Assembly: GCA_002435325.1 (NCBI GenBank)
Contig: DJMJ01000024.1
Coordinates: forward strand, 1-64,000
Direction: 5' to 3'
Source: Nitrospira sp. UBA6493
GTDB taxonomy: Bacteria > Nitrospirota > Nitrospiria > Nitrospirales > Nitrospiraceae
DNA: 64,000 bases
Below are positions 34,211 to 42,963 of this stretch, piece after piece; position 1 is the first letter of the stretch; each line of letters starts with the position of its first letter. Under the pieces are notes generated by a model that was not told where the DNA came from, ran no database searches, and saw nothing but the letters and a program-made list of their open reading frames with translations. The position numbers and the translations under genes were made by a program.

Positions 34211-34846
34211 GTGAGCACGAGATCATCACAAACCGCATCCGTTACGATGGACACACCGTCACAGCAGGCCGCATCGACTATTGACCCAGCGCTCCTTGCC
34301 CGTGTGGTCAAAGGAGACGTGCAGGCGTTTAGTCAGCTCTACGATCAATCGAGCACCCTTCTGTACAGTCTGGCATTGCGTATGCTCGGCAATAAAGAGG
34401 ATGCGGCCGAACTCCTGCAGGACGTGTATCTCGAAGTCTGGCGAAAGGTGTCCCGGTACGATGTCGGACGCGGCTCCCCCCTTGCCTGGCTGATCACCTT
34501 GACTAGAAGCCGGGCGGTCGATCGGCTCCGCGCCCGCATTTCGCGAGGACAGCATACAATAGGCACGTCGATCGATGGGGCCAACCATGTCCCGGATCGT
34601 GGTCTCAATCCCTTTGAGGCACAGGCGGATCAGGAGATCCGCGCACTGGTGGTCGGCGCGCTGGCGGCGCTCCCGCCCGCGCAGCAAGAAGCGCTTGAAT
34701 TGGCCTATTATCAGGGATTATCCCACATGGAAATCGCCGCCAAGCTCAACCAGCCGCTCGGCACGGTCAAGACCCGCATCAAGCTGGGTATGTCCAAACT
34801 CCGGGAATCTTTGCGCCGTTATTGGGAGCAGGGTGAGCACCTATGA
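34211..34846 (+). CDS. ECF-type RNA polymerase sigma factor (SigK-like)
   Basis: 211 residues. Region 2 (about 40-105): AFSQLYDQSSTLLYSLALRML, KEDAAELLQDVYLEVWRKV, and the -10-recognition part LAWLITLTRSRAVDRLRAR. Region 4 (about 145-200): LPPAQQEALELAYYQGLSHMEIAAKLNQPLGTVKTRIKLGMSKLR, an HTH. This matches the group of ECF factors controlled by RskA-type anti-sigma proteins. The start codon is GTG 34211, with ATG 34247 as an alternative. The 4-bp overlap with the next gene (ATGA) shows coupling to its anti-sigma factor. Confidence 0.9.
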   Translation: MSTRSSQTASVTMDTPSQQAASTIDPALLARVVKGDVQAFSQLYDQSSTLLYSLALRMLGNKEDAAELLQDVYLEVWRKVSRYDVGRGSPLAWLITLTRSRAVDRLRARISRGQHTIGTSIDGANHVPDRGLNPFEAQADQEIRALVVGALAALPPAQQEALELAYYQGLSHMEIAAKLNQPLGTVKTRIKLGMSKLRESLRRYWEQGEHL

Positions 34847-35859
34847 CACATGAAGAGCTGGAAGAAGCCGTGCCACTCTATGCCGCCGGCGCCTTGGAGC
34901 GCCCGGAACGCCAGGCGCTGGAAACGCATCTCCTCTCAGGCTGCGTGTCGTGCCACACCGCCCTCAAGGAGTATCAGGCCGTTGCCGCCGTGTTCCCATT
35001 TGGTTTGCAGAGCACGCCGCCGCCCCGTACATTGAAGGCCAAAATCATGGCAGCCCGCACAGCGCCTGTCCAGAAGGAAGACCCCGCCGATAAACACGCC
35101 GCCAAACCAAATCTTGCCCCTGGGGAATGGATGAATCATCTCTTCCCGCCGGAATCCTCCGCCTCTTCCTGGTCACTACGGTGGGGGCTCGGGATAGCGG
35201 CCCTTGGCATTTTGGCCACTGGCGCCTATCTGGTCTGGAACTCATATACCGCCATGACGGATACCACCGCCAAGCTCCAGGCTCTGCAAACGGCCTCACA
35301 GGAATACGCCGCACAGCTGGCCTCCGTTCAACAACAGCTGCGGGAGCGCGAACAGACCATCGATCGATTGAAAACCGAGACAGACCGACACCGCGCTGAC
35401 GCCACGGAATTGAAGGAGCAATTGACCCAACGGGAAGCCGAACTCGAAGATCTTCGACTGCAGTTCGTCACTCGCAGCAACTCCGCTCACGCCGCCCTTG
35501 CGCCGGAAATTGAACTCGCGGCACTGCTTCGCCAGAAAACCACACACGCCATCTCTTTGAGTGGATCGGACAAAGCCAAAGGAGCTGCGGGCTTCCTCCT
35601 GTACGATGCCCGCTCACAAAAATTGTGGCTCTACTCCCTTAATCTCCCGAAATGCCCGCAAGGCATGAATTACCAGCTCTGGGCCATGCATGACAAACCG
35701 GTCAGCCTGGGCACCTTTCACAACCATGGCGGCGAAACCGCGCATCGCTTCATCACTCGTCAGCCCAACCTCTCCACGACGACACAGTTCACCATCAGCC
35801 TCGAACCATCGGGAGAACGGTCCGCGCCCACAGGCGCAATTTATCTCGCCAGCCAATAA
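34843..35859 (+). CDS. RskA-like transmembrane anti-sigma factor
   Basis: 338 residues. An N-terminal sigma-binding domain with a Cys pair (HLLSGCVSC, about 27-35) is followed by one membrane segment (about 115-132, LGIAALGILATGAYLVW), a coiled coil (about 145-210) and a C-terminal RskA-type periplasmic domain (MNYQLWAMHDKPVSLGTF). It would hold the cognate sigma factor at the membrane until a signal releases it. The long coiled coil between membrane and sensor domain is a noticeable extension. It is encoded with the sigma gene. Confidence 0.87.
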   Translation: MTHEELEEAVPLYAAGALERPERQALETHLLSGCVSCHTALKEYQAVAAVFPFGLQSTPPPRTLKAKIMAARTAPVQKEDPADKHAAKPNLAPGEWMNHLFPPESSASSWSLRWGLGIAALGILATGAYLVWNSYTAMTDTTAKLQALQTASQEYAAQLASVQQQLREREQTIDRLKTETDRHRADATELKEQLTQREAELEDLRLQFVTRSNSAHAALAPEIELAALLRQKTTHAISLSGSDKAKGAAGFLLYDARSQKLWLYSLNLPKCPQGMNYQLWAMHDKPVSLGTFHNHGGETAHRFITRQPNLSTTTQFTISLEPSGERSAPTGAIYLASQ

Positions 35860-35916
35860 AATCCGACAGGCCGCAATGATTCGCCAGACGGGAAACGGAT
35901 CGGATACGCACCTCAC

Positions 35917-36423
35917 ATGACCACCGGGCAAACACAGGACCTCGCCTTTATGCGTCTGGCGCTTGAACAGGCCAAACTCGCTCCATCTGCGGGAGAGGTG
36001 CCTATCGGCACACTGCTCGTCCACAACGGAGAGATTCTGGCCAAAGCCCACAATCTCCGCGAGGCCCTCCAGGATCCCACGGCCCATGCTGAAATGATTG
36101 CGATTCGAGAGGCAGCGGCAAAGCTGGGGTCCTGGCGGCTTACCGGCTGCACCCTCTATGTCACGCTTGAACCCTGTCCGATGTGCGCCGGCGCCATCGT
36201 ACAATCGAGAATCGCCCGGCTGGTCTTCGGCGCCTGGGACCCGAAAGCCGGCGCCTGCGGATCACTCTTGGATATTCCCGCGGAACCCCGCTTAAACCAT
36301 CGGGTACGGGTAGAGGGAGGACTGCTCGAAGAAGAAAGTCAAATGGTCTTGCAGGATTTTTTCCGGAACCGGCGTGGTCTCTCGAAATCAGACGAACAGA
36401 TAATCATACCGCCGTCACCCTAA
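35917..36423 (+). CDS. tadA: tRNA-specific adenosine deaminase
   Basis: 168 residues. Converts A34 of tRNA-Arg(ACG) to inosine so that one tRNA reads three arginine codons. The zinc and catalytic residues are all visible: PTAHAEMIAI (zinc His and proton-shuttling Glu) and EPCPMCAGAI (two zinc Cys). It ends with the basic FFRNRRG helix typical of TadA. Its tRNA substrate is encoded at 21390. The 3' end overlaps the convergent phosphopantetheinyl transferase gene by nine bases. Confidence 0.93.
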   Translation: MTTGQTQDLAFMRLALEQAKLAPSAGEVPIGTLLVHNGEILAKAHNLREALQDPTAHAEMIAIREAAAKLGSWRLTGCTLYVTLEPCPMCAGAIVQSRIARLVFGAWDPKAGACGSLLDIPAEPRLNHRVRVEGGLLEEESQMVLQDFFRNRRGLSKSDEQIIIPPSP

Positions 36424-37203
36424 GGACCAGCGGCCCACCTCTGTTCGCCACTCACTTCCATCAACCGTCACAGCACCAATCCATCCATCCTCGAGCGCAA
36501 GAAACTGGACCAGCCCCCGTTCCGGAGAGCCGGAAACGGGCTTCCAATGTACCGTCGCCGTGAGGCCATCCGGCAAAAGCGTGATCTCACAGCGATCCAG
36601 AGGAAACTGGAGCCCAACCCCCTTGCATTTCAAAAAGGCCTCCTTGGCGGCCCAATAGCGGAAAAACTGAGCGGCTTGCGCAGCAACCGGCAAACCCATC
36701 ACGCTCTCGTATTCAGCCGGTGAATAGAATCGCTGCGCCAGCTTGGCGACTTCAGCGTCGTCTCGAATCCACTCAAGATCGACGCCCACTTCTTGCTGCT
36801 TGGCCACCGCAATCAGCAACCGTCCATGAGAATGAGACAGATTAAATTGGATAGGCCCCACGCCGGCAGGCAGAGCAGCCAGCGCCGGTTTCCCCCCCGC
36901 CCCTGATTGAAAGATCAGGGCAGACGGATCAAGCCCGATGTAGCGGGCGAGAACGGCCCGGAGGCAGCCACGCGCCAGAGTGTAGCGGTGACCATCTTCG
37001 ACACGCACACAACGGCCGGCTCGGCCTTGTTCATCCTGACTCAACCATTCACGGCAAAGCGCAATCGTGGACGACGCTCCCTCAAGCGAAAATCCCCAGA
37101 GATGAACAGTCCGCGCCTCCAGCCGCCCCGGAACGCGCCAGCCGGAATCGCTGATCTGATCGCTCGATAAAAACATTATCGGTTCGGCGCTCAGCGGATC
37201 CAC
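36415..37203 (-). CDS. 4'-phosphopantetheinyl transferase (Sfp-like)
   Basis: 262 residues. Attaches the phosphopantetheine arm of coenzyme A to carrier proteins. The pseudo-dimer motifs are present: FNLSHSHGRLLIAV, VGVDLEWIRDD (metal Asp), and FFRYWAAKEAFLKCKGVG (metal Glu and Lys), with the size of the Sfp/Gsp group rather than AcpS. This type usually modifies polyketide, peptide or lysine-biosynthesis carriers. The start is GTG 37203, with AGGGG before it. No carrier or synthase gene is in the window. Confidence 0.88.
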   Translation of the reverse strand: MDPLSAEPIMFLSSDQISDSGWRVPGRLEARTVHLWGFSLEGASSTIALCREWLSQDEQGRAGRCVRVEDGHRYTLARGCLRAVLARYIGLDPSALIFQSGAGGKPALAALPAGVGPIQFNLSHSHGRLLIAVAKQQEVGVDLEWIRDDAEVAKLAQRFYSPAEYESVMGLPVAAQAAQFFRYWAAKEAFLKCKGVGLQFPLDRCEITLLPDGLTATVHWKPVSGSPERGLVQFLALEDGWIGAVTVDGSEWRTEVGRWSLG

Positions 37204-37328
37204 TTAACCCCTTTCTGATCCTCTAGGCGAGGGAAAGAAAACCGATTGAAAAATCTCCGCTCCCACGTTAAGCTCCCCCCACAGTTGCAATTCCCCAGGG
37301 TCTTGCTTCCCAGCCATATCAGCTGAAC

Positions 37329-37418
37329 GGAGAGGTGCCAGAGTGGCCGAATGGACTCGCCTCGAAAGCGGGCGTCCTCGTAAGGGGACCGTGGGTTCAA
37401 ATCCCACCCTCTCCGCCA
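37329..37418 (+). tRNA. tRNA-Ser(CGA)
   Basis: Long-variable-arm tRNA. Acceptor GGAGAGG/CCTCTCC, anticodon stem CTCGC/GCGGG with loop CTCGAAA (anticodon CGA), variable arm near GTCCTCGTAAGGGGAC, T arm GTGGG-TTCAAAT-CCCAC, discriminator G, CCA encoded at 37416-37418. The stem has one G-T pair. It is flanked by gene-free DNA of about 120-160 bases on each side. Confidence 0.96.
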
Positions 37419-37581
37419 TACCAACCTTCGGTTGACCCGCCCGCTCTCTATCGTTCTATCGAATTAACGCGGGCGGATAGACACCACAGTAATAATTTTC
37501 CTTTTCCCCCATTGCTCGACCCGGAGCCCCTATAATTGATCTTGGCGACGGGATAAACTCCTCCGATGTTTCTTCAATCCC

Positions 37582-39105
37582 TCACCGGCTTTTCGCCTTT
37601 TCCCCCAGCATCCGTCTCAACTCGACCAGCGCTAATGTATCCCGCTTGCAATAGGCCAGGAGCGCCTCCTGAATCCGCGCCCGCTCGATCCAATCTGACT
37701 CGACGAAAACCATCCGATAATATTCCCTCGCGGCATGGCCGCCTTCCTGAATACCTAAATCACTATATCCCAACGACGGAACAAGGGCCGGGAGGACTTC
37801 CTTGAGTGAATACGAACCATCGAAGTCGGGGTGATAGTAGTGATCCCGCACAATCGGATGCAGGTCCCACAGGCGTTTCACCAGCGCGCGCAATGCGACC
37901 CGCCATTCCGGCAAAACTTCGGCCAGTTGCTCAATGACCGACTTCTCATAAGGCGAATAGACACAGATGCTCCCCTTGCTCCCCAAAGAGTCCAGAAGGG
38001 CTTCCGCCAACGGCTTGCGGGGATCAGTCCCCTCGGCATGCAGAAATTCATGATGGACCAGTTCGCCGGATTCCTGCTCGATGTGATTCGACCATTGCAT
38101 CGGAACCGCCTGGTACGGACGTGTTCCGGCAAAACGGGGAACCGCCAGCATGACCGTTTCAAAATCCAGATGATGGACGGGAAATCGTACCGTCTGTAAC
38201 GCCGCGTTTAATTTCTCCGATACCCATTCCGCATTGTCTTTCACCCGGCGCTGTGCCAGCGAGAGTTTTGTCCCATCGGGAATCTGATCGATCGTCGTCA
38301 CACCCTGCTCGGCCAGCTGATTCACCACGTGTTTAGTCCCTGGCAAGTGAAAGATCCATCTTGCCGGTTTCTGCTTCGTGCAATGAGCCCAAAAAGGACA
38401 TTCGTATGGCGTGAGGCAATGCTGATCCGGTTCAATCGCCGGCGGCTCCGGCCGCAACACCATGGCTTTCATCGCAGACAACCGATCCACGACGGTCTCC
38501 TGGCGGTCAAGCACTGCCGTGGATAAGTCCTGCATCGCAAACAATTTAGCCAGATCGATCTCGCCACCGGAATAATGGTAGCCGGTATTGACATGCATCA
38601 GATGACTGCCGATGACCGGCAATCCCGCCCTGACGAGCACATAATATTGCAACGACAAATCCTCAAGATGGACATCTTTGACTTTGGTTGAAGACTTCAC
38701 TTCGATCAAGCGCCAGCCCGTAATCTCGCCCTCAGCTGCACACACCCGCTCCAGAACATCCACTCGAATCAGCACATCATCGGCCATGATAGCCGCTTCA
38801 AAGATCGCCGGCACCGCAGGATCTGCCAGGTACATCGCCGTCTGCGCCAAAGCCGCCTCAGTCTGCCGGTATCCGGCCGTCACCAGCCTGCCGCCGGGAA
38901 AACGCTTCCGCGCTAACTCTCCGACCTCTGTTCCCATATCCAGGATCGCTTGCGTGCCCACATCAGGCGGCGTCGCCAGCTGCGGCTGATAGATCTCTAG
39001 ATGCAGGCGCTTATGGCATTGCAAGCCGGCTAGAAATTTTGACTTTGACAGTCGGAGCGACCTCTGAGGCGCGAGCGAAGAGGCATTGACGGAATCATTC
39101 ATCAT
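37582..39105 (-). CDS. TM0106-type putative nuclease (Cas4-like PD-(D/E)xK + DUF2779)
   Basis: 507 residues. N-terminal half: LSKSKFLAGLQCHKRLHLE (first Cys), acidic RVDVLER and LIEVKSS (PD-(D/E)xK catalytic Asp, Glu, Lys), then the Cys cluster CLTPYECPFWAHC, which with the first Cys suggests a 4Fe-4S site as in Cas4/AddB. The C-terminal half (DUF2779) begins near HHLDFETVML and ends with YCKRDTLALVELRRML, an RNase H/DEDD-like arrangement, so two nuclease activities are possible. No CRISPR genes are near. Role inferred as DNA repair or processing. Confidence 0.82.
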   Translation of the reverse strand: MMNDSVNASSLAPQRSLRLSKSKFLAGLQCHKRLHLEIYQPQLATPPDVGTQAILDMGTEVGELARKRFPGGRLVTAGYRQTEAALAQTAMYLADPAVPAIFEAAIMADDVLIRVDVLERVCAAEGEITGWRLIEVKSSTKVKDVHLEDLSLQYYVLVRAGLPVIGSHLMHVNTGYHYSGGEIDLAKLFAMQDLSTAVLDRQETVVDRLSAMKAMVLRPEPPAIEPDQHCLTPYECPFWAHCTKQKPARWIFHLPGTKHVVNQLAEQGVTTIDQIPDGTKLSLAQRRVKDNAEWVSEKLNAALQTVRFPVHHLDFETVMLAVPRFAGTRPYQAVPMQWSNHIEQESGELVHHEFLHAEGTDPRKPLAEALLDSLGSKGSICVYSPYEKSVIEQLAEVLPEWRVALRALVKRLWDLHPIVRDHYYHPDFDGSYSLKEVLPALVPSLGYSDLGIQEGGHAAREYYRMVFVESDWIERARIQEALLAYCKRDTLALVELRRMLGEKAKSR

Positions 39106-39178
39106 GAGATGACCCTAAGCGAAGAAAGATACATTTGTCTAGCAGGCCTCTGCCCCCAGTCTGCTAGGATGGGCACCC

Positions 39179-40519
39179 ATGGCCTCCAGCATCGCCCAGA
39201 TCAGAAAATCCGTCCTGACGCTCGCCTTGCCGGTGACCGTCAGCAGCCTGCTTCAGCGCACGGAAGGCATCCTTGCCGTCTTCCTTGTCGGCGGGCTTGG
39301 GGCCACCTCCATCGCCGCGGTCGGACTCGGCCAATTGCTCGCCTTCATCGCCACGACATTGGTCTCAGGGCTCTCTGTCGGAGCCAATGTGCTGATAGCC
39401 CAACTCTGGGGCGCGCGCCGCAGCAAAGATGTCGAGGAAGCGGCCACCCACTTGCTCGGCCTGGCTGGCATCGTGTCTTGTGGCCTCGCTGTTTTCGGGC
39501 TGCTGCTGAATCGTCCGGCGATGGAACTGCTCGGCGCCGGGCAAGAGGTGATGACGCGTGCGCTGCCCTATTCAAATCTCATTTTTCTATTTATTCCCTG
39601 TACCATCTTCCTCCAAGTCCTCTCCTCAATCTTACAGGGCACCGGCGATACCAAGACCCCAATGTACGCATTGATCGGAGTCAACCTGCTCTACCTGCTC
39701 ATCGCGTATCCTTTGATCTATGGACGATGGGGGCTGCCTCAGCTGGGAATCACCGGAGCAGGCGTCGCGGTCGGCCTCGCGGAAGGCGCGGGCGACGTCT
39801 ATCTCCTCTGGCACTGCCGGACTCTCTTGAGCTGGAATTGGCAATTGCGGCGCGATCTTTTACGCTCCGCCTGGCACATTGGCGCGCCGGTGTCGGGAGA
39901 ACGCATGTTTCAACAGGCCGGCATCATGGTCTACACAAAGATCGTCTTACTGTACGGCACGGTGAGCTATGCAGCCCACCAAGTCGGACTCTCGATCGAA
40001 TCCCTGTCCTTCCTGCCTGGCTACGGGTTCGCCATCGCCGCCTCCACCATGGTGGGGCAAAGCATCGGAGCCGGGAAATATGTGCGGGCAAAACTGGAGA
40101 ATTGGGAAGCCAACCGGCTGGCCAGTATCGCAATGGCCTCAATGGGCGTGCTGTTTTTTTTCTTTCCTTACGCCTTGCTTCGGGCATTTACTGGCGACGA
40201 AGCGGTCATCGAACTGGGAACCGTCTTTCTGCGCATTGTGGCCGTCCTCCAGATTCCGCTCGCGCTGACGATGGTGCTCGCCGGATCTTTACGCGGAGCC
40301 GGAGACACCCGGTTCATCATGTGGGCTACCACGGTCGGCATGTGGGGCGTGCGTGTGCCCTTGGCACTCATCGCAGGTCTGTGGCTGTCGCTCGATATTT
40401 TCTTTGTATGGTCAGCAATGATCGCGGACTGGACGGTACGAATGGGCTTGCTGCTCTGGCGCTATCGATCGGAACGGTGGAAAGCCATTCGTGTGATCAG
40501 AGAAGCGCATACAGCGTGA
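39179..40519 (+). CDS. MATE-family multidrug/cation exporter
   Basis: 446 residues, twelve predicted membrane segments in two homologous halves. The N-terminal ALPVTVSSLLQRTEGILAVFLVGGLGATSIAAVGLGQ and the second-half GIMVYTKIVLLYGTVSYAAHQVG are MATE-typical. It would export drugs or metabolites in exchange for protons or sodium. It is divergent from the nuclease gene across 73 bases. Substrate not predictable. Confidence 0.88.
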   Translation: MASSIAQIRKSVLTLALPVTVSSLLQRTEGILAVFLVGGLGATSIAAVGLGQLLAFIATTLVSGLSVGANVLIAQLWGARRSKDVEEAATHLLGLAGIVSCGLAVFGLLLNRPAMELLGAGQEVMTRALPYSNLIFLFIPCTIFLQVLSSILQGTGDTKTPMYALIGVNLLYLLIAYPLIYGRWGLPQLGITGAGVAVGLAEGAGDVYLLWHCRTLLSWNWQLRRDLLRSAWHIGAPVSGERMFQQAGIMVYTKIVLLYGTVSYAAHQVGLSIESLSFLPGYGFAIAASTMVGQSIGAGKYVRAKLENWEANRLASIAMASMGVLFFFFPYALLRAFTGDEAVIELGTVFLRIVAVLQIPLALTMVLAGSLRGAGDTRFIMWATTVGMWGVRVPLALIAGLWLSLDIFFVWSAMIADWTVRMGLLLWRYRSERWKAIRVIREAHTA

Positions 40520-40543
40520 GAGGAATCTGTTCCGATCACCGCC

Positions 40544-41896
40544 CTAGCAGGTGGTTCTTTCCTCGGCCGGCGGCCTCGTATCCTTCCCGTTCCCTACTCG
40601 CACTTCAATGCGTCCCACATTCTTCACATTTGCGCAGAGATCGCCCAAGCCCGGCGTGATCAGCCGGAACGGTCCGCCTTTCTTGTCCGGCAATGGCGCT
40701 CCATCCAACTCATAGAGCAGCAGGCCAAAGTCTCGGGCCTGCTGAAACGTGAGAGTCGCCGCGTACTTGCCATCCAGCGAATGAAACGTCACATGGTCGG
40801 CCTTGAGGCCCAGGGCCGGCACTTCCAGTAAGCCCTTCACTTTGATCGCCTTCCCCGTCATCCCCGGCATCATGGTGCTAACATCCGAGACGTGATACTC
40901 GCTCGGCAATTCCTCTATCGCCATGCGATCGAATGAAACGGGCTGCACAACCTCTCCATCGATCCGGACAACCCCGGGGCCCGTCTTTTCCTTTTCCGTT
41001 ATCGTCTTAATCATGGCCGTCAACGCCTCATTTACCGGTGTCGGCACACCCAACTCACGCCCCTGGCGGACAATGTACCCGTTCAAGTAATCAATTTCCG
41101 TCGGACGTCCCGCCTTCCAATCGTCGTACATGGAGGTATGGATGTCGCGAATTTCCTGTGTCCAACGAACGACCTTCTCAGGCATATCCGCCGACAGCGG
41201 CACCTTGACCGACGCGGCGACTGCCGCCACTTCTTCGACGATCTGGTGAATCACACGGAGCATCTCCGGATGTTCCAGGGTCTTCGCCACCTTGTCGTCC
41301 ACAATGACGGTGAGCGGGTTGAAGACACAATTCCAGCACATCTTCTCCCACTTGCTCTTCCGCACGTCGTCGGTGAGCTGGCAGGGAATCCCCGCCTGTT
41401 TGAAAATTTCGGCAATCGCGAGCAGACGAGGGCTCTTGTGCCCCATCAATTCCCCGATGGCCACTGCGCCCTTCTTGTAATGATCGATCACACCGGGCGC
41501 CGCAATTTTTGAATAAATGAACGCCACGCCGCCGACGACGCAATCCCGCTTCAGCCTGGCGATCAGACGATCCTCCGTATCGACACCGTTTTGTAAGGTC
41601 AGGATCACCGTCTGGTCTGTAAGCACCGGATCGAGCTGCGCCATGACCTCGTCAAGGTCGTAGGCTTTCACCGAGAGCATGATGAGATCGGGTTTGGGCA
41701 ATTCACGAGGATCAGAGGCAGCCGGCGGGTGAACGGTGAAGGTGCCGGTCGCACTGCGAATGGTCAACCCGTTCTGCTTCACCGCGGCCAGCGTTTTGGG
41801 ACGCAACAGGAACGATACATTGGGATTATGTTTTGCCAGATGCGCCCCGAAAAACCCGCCCACCGACCCGGCCCCGACCACCAAGATATTTTTCAT
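40544..41896 (-). CDS. Ketopantoate reductase-family protein fused to a sulfite-oxidase-like domain
   Basis: About 450 residues from ATG 41896 (GGAGG upstream; the frame to 41935 has no site). The N-terminal 300 residues match 2-dehydropantoate 2-reductase: NADPH-binding MKNILVVGAGSVGGFFGAHLA, catalytic Lys/Asn in WEKMCWNCVFNPLT, and RPTEIDYLNGYIV. It would reduce ketopantoate in pantothenate/CoA synthesis. The final 140 residues (VKGLLEVPALGL..., VTFHSLDGKYAATLTFQQA, LLLYELDGAPLPDKKGGPFRLITPG) match the sulfite-oxidase/molybdopterin-binding fold, but the molybdenum-ligating Cys region is missing. panB and panC are not nearby. Confidence 0.8.
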   Translation of the reverse strand: MKNILVVGAGSVGGFFGAHLAKHNPNVSFLLRPKTLAAVKQNGLTIRSATGTFTVHPPAASDPRELPKPDLIMLSVKAYDLDEVMAQLDPVLTDQTVILTLQNGVDTEDRLIARLKRDCVVGGVAFIYSKIAAPGVIDHYKKGAVAIGELMGHKSPRLLAIAEIFKQAGIPCQLTDDVRKSKWEKMCWNCVFNPLTVIVDDKVAKTLEHPEMLRVIHQIVEEVAAVAASVKVPLSADMPEKVVRWTQEIRDIHTSMYDDWKAGRPTEIDYLNGYIVRQGRELGVPTPVNEALTAMIKTITEKEKTGPGVVRIDGEVVQPVSFDRMAIEELPSEYHVSDVSTMMPGMTGKAIKVKGLLEVPALGLKADHVTFHSLDGKYAATLTFQQARDFGLLLYELDGAPLPDKKGGPFRLITPGLGDLCANVKNVGRIEVRVGNGKDTRPPAEERTTC

Positions 41897-42007
41897 ACCT
41901 TTCCATCCCTCCTCAACCGACACAGTTAGAACCACTTATCCCCCCTGCTATCGGCAAGAGTAGTAGAGAATTCCGCCAGACGCAACCGGCCTCTCCTCTT
42001 GGATACC

Positions 42008-42036
42008 TGGACATTGTTTCGCGGCTCGGCTATCGT
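42008..42036 (+). promoter_or_regulatory. Promoter candidate of the first hydrolase-GNAT pair
   Basis: TGGACA, 17 bases, TATCGT. The predicted start is near 42043, about 33 bases before ATG 42076. Confidence 0.4.
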
Positions 42037-42075
42037 AGCACCTCCCTGATGTCACCTTGACAGTGAGGGCTCAGC

Positions 42076-42963
42076 ATGGATCGCATCCGGGTCGCGTCAC
42101 TGCAATATTTTATCAGGCCGGTTCAAACCTTCGAGGAGTTTCGAGATCAGATCCAGGGGCTGGCCGAAACAGCGGCAGACTACAAAGCCCATCTCCTCGT
42201 TTTCCCCGAATACTTCAGCGTCCAACTACTCACGCTCGGCGATGTCAAGCGCCCCATGCGTGAGCAAATTCGCACTCTCGCGAGGCAAACCCCGCGCTTC
42301 TTGACCTTGATGCAAGAGTTGGCTCGCGCCAATCAGCTCTACATTATAGCGGGCACCATTCCGACAATGGAGAACGCGAACGCCCGGGTCTGTAACGACT
42401 GCTACATCTTCACACCTGCCGGCAACTACGGGGTGCAGGGGAAGCTGCACATGACCCGATTCGAAGTCGAAGAATGGGATGTCTCCGCGCGCTCACGGCT
42501 CCGCATCTTCGAAACGGACTTCGGACGTCTCGCCATCGCCATCTGCTATGACGTGGAATTCCCCGAGATCGCCCGCACCGTTGCTCGGGAAGGCCCCAAT
42601 ATCCTCATTGTGCCCACCTGCACAGATGAGCGACAGGGCTACCTGCGGGTCCGGTATTGCGCACAGGCCCGGACCATTGAAAATCACCTCTACGTCATTC
42701 AGGCCTGCACGGTAGGATCATTGCCGATGGTTCCGGCCGTCAGTCTCAACTATGGCCAGGCCTGCATTCTCACTCCCAGCGATTTTCCGTTCGCACGGGA
42801 CGGGATTCTGGCTGAGGGACATCCTAATCAAGAAATGATGGTCATTGGCGATTTGAACATGGAAACGATCCGACAAACGCGGACGTTCGGAACAGTCCTG
42901 CCGCTCAAAGACGACAAGCGGTCTGCAAAAATCAGTGATAGCCCAGAGAGCATCCGCCTATGA
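42076..42963 (+). CDS. Carbon-nitrogen hydrolase (nitrilase superfamily), copy 1
   Basis: 295 residues. The Glu-Lys-Cys catalytic triad is visible: Glu in LVFPEYF (about 45), Lys in GKLHMTRFE (about 121), Cys in AICYDVEFPEIA (about 157). Such enzymes hydrolyse amides, ureas or nitriles. It overlaps the following GNAT gene by four bases, so they are translationally coupled. Its near twin lies at 44570-45457 with the same length and no gaps. In some bacteria the two activities are found in one fused protein, which supports a joint role on an unknown amide or acylated substrate. Confidence 0.87.
   Translation: MDRIRVASLQYFIRPVQTFEEFRDQIQGLAETAADYKAHLLVFPEYFSVQLLTLGDVKRPMREQIRTLARQTPRFLTLMQELARANQLYIIAGTIPTMENANARVCNDCYIFTPAGNYGVQGKLHMTRFEVEEWDVSARSRLRIFETDFGRLAIAICYDVEFPEIARTVAREGPNILIVPTCTDERQGYLRVRYCAQARTIENHLYVIQACTVGSLPMVPAVSLNYGQACILTPSDFPFARDGILAEGHPNQEMMVIGDLNMETIRQTRTFGTVLPLKDDKRSAKISDSPESIRL

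Noticed and set aside
37531..37536. Perfect TATAAT box on the plus strand
   Set aside because: No -35 at proper spacing and no plus-strand gene downstream; the next gene is on the minus strand.
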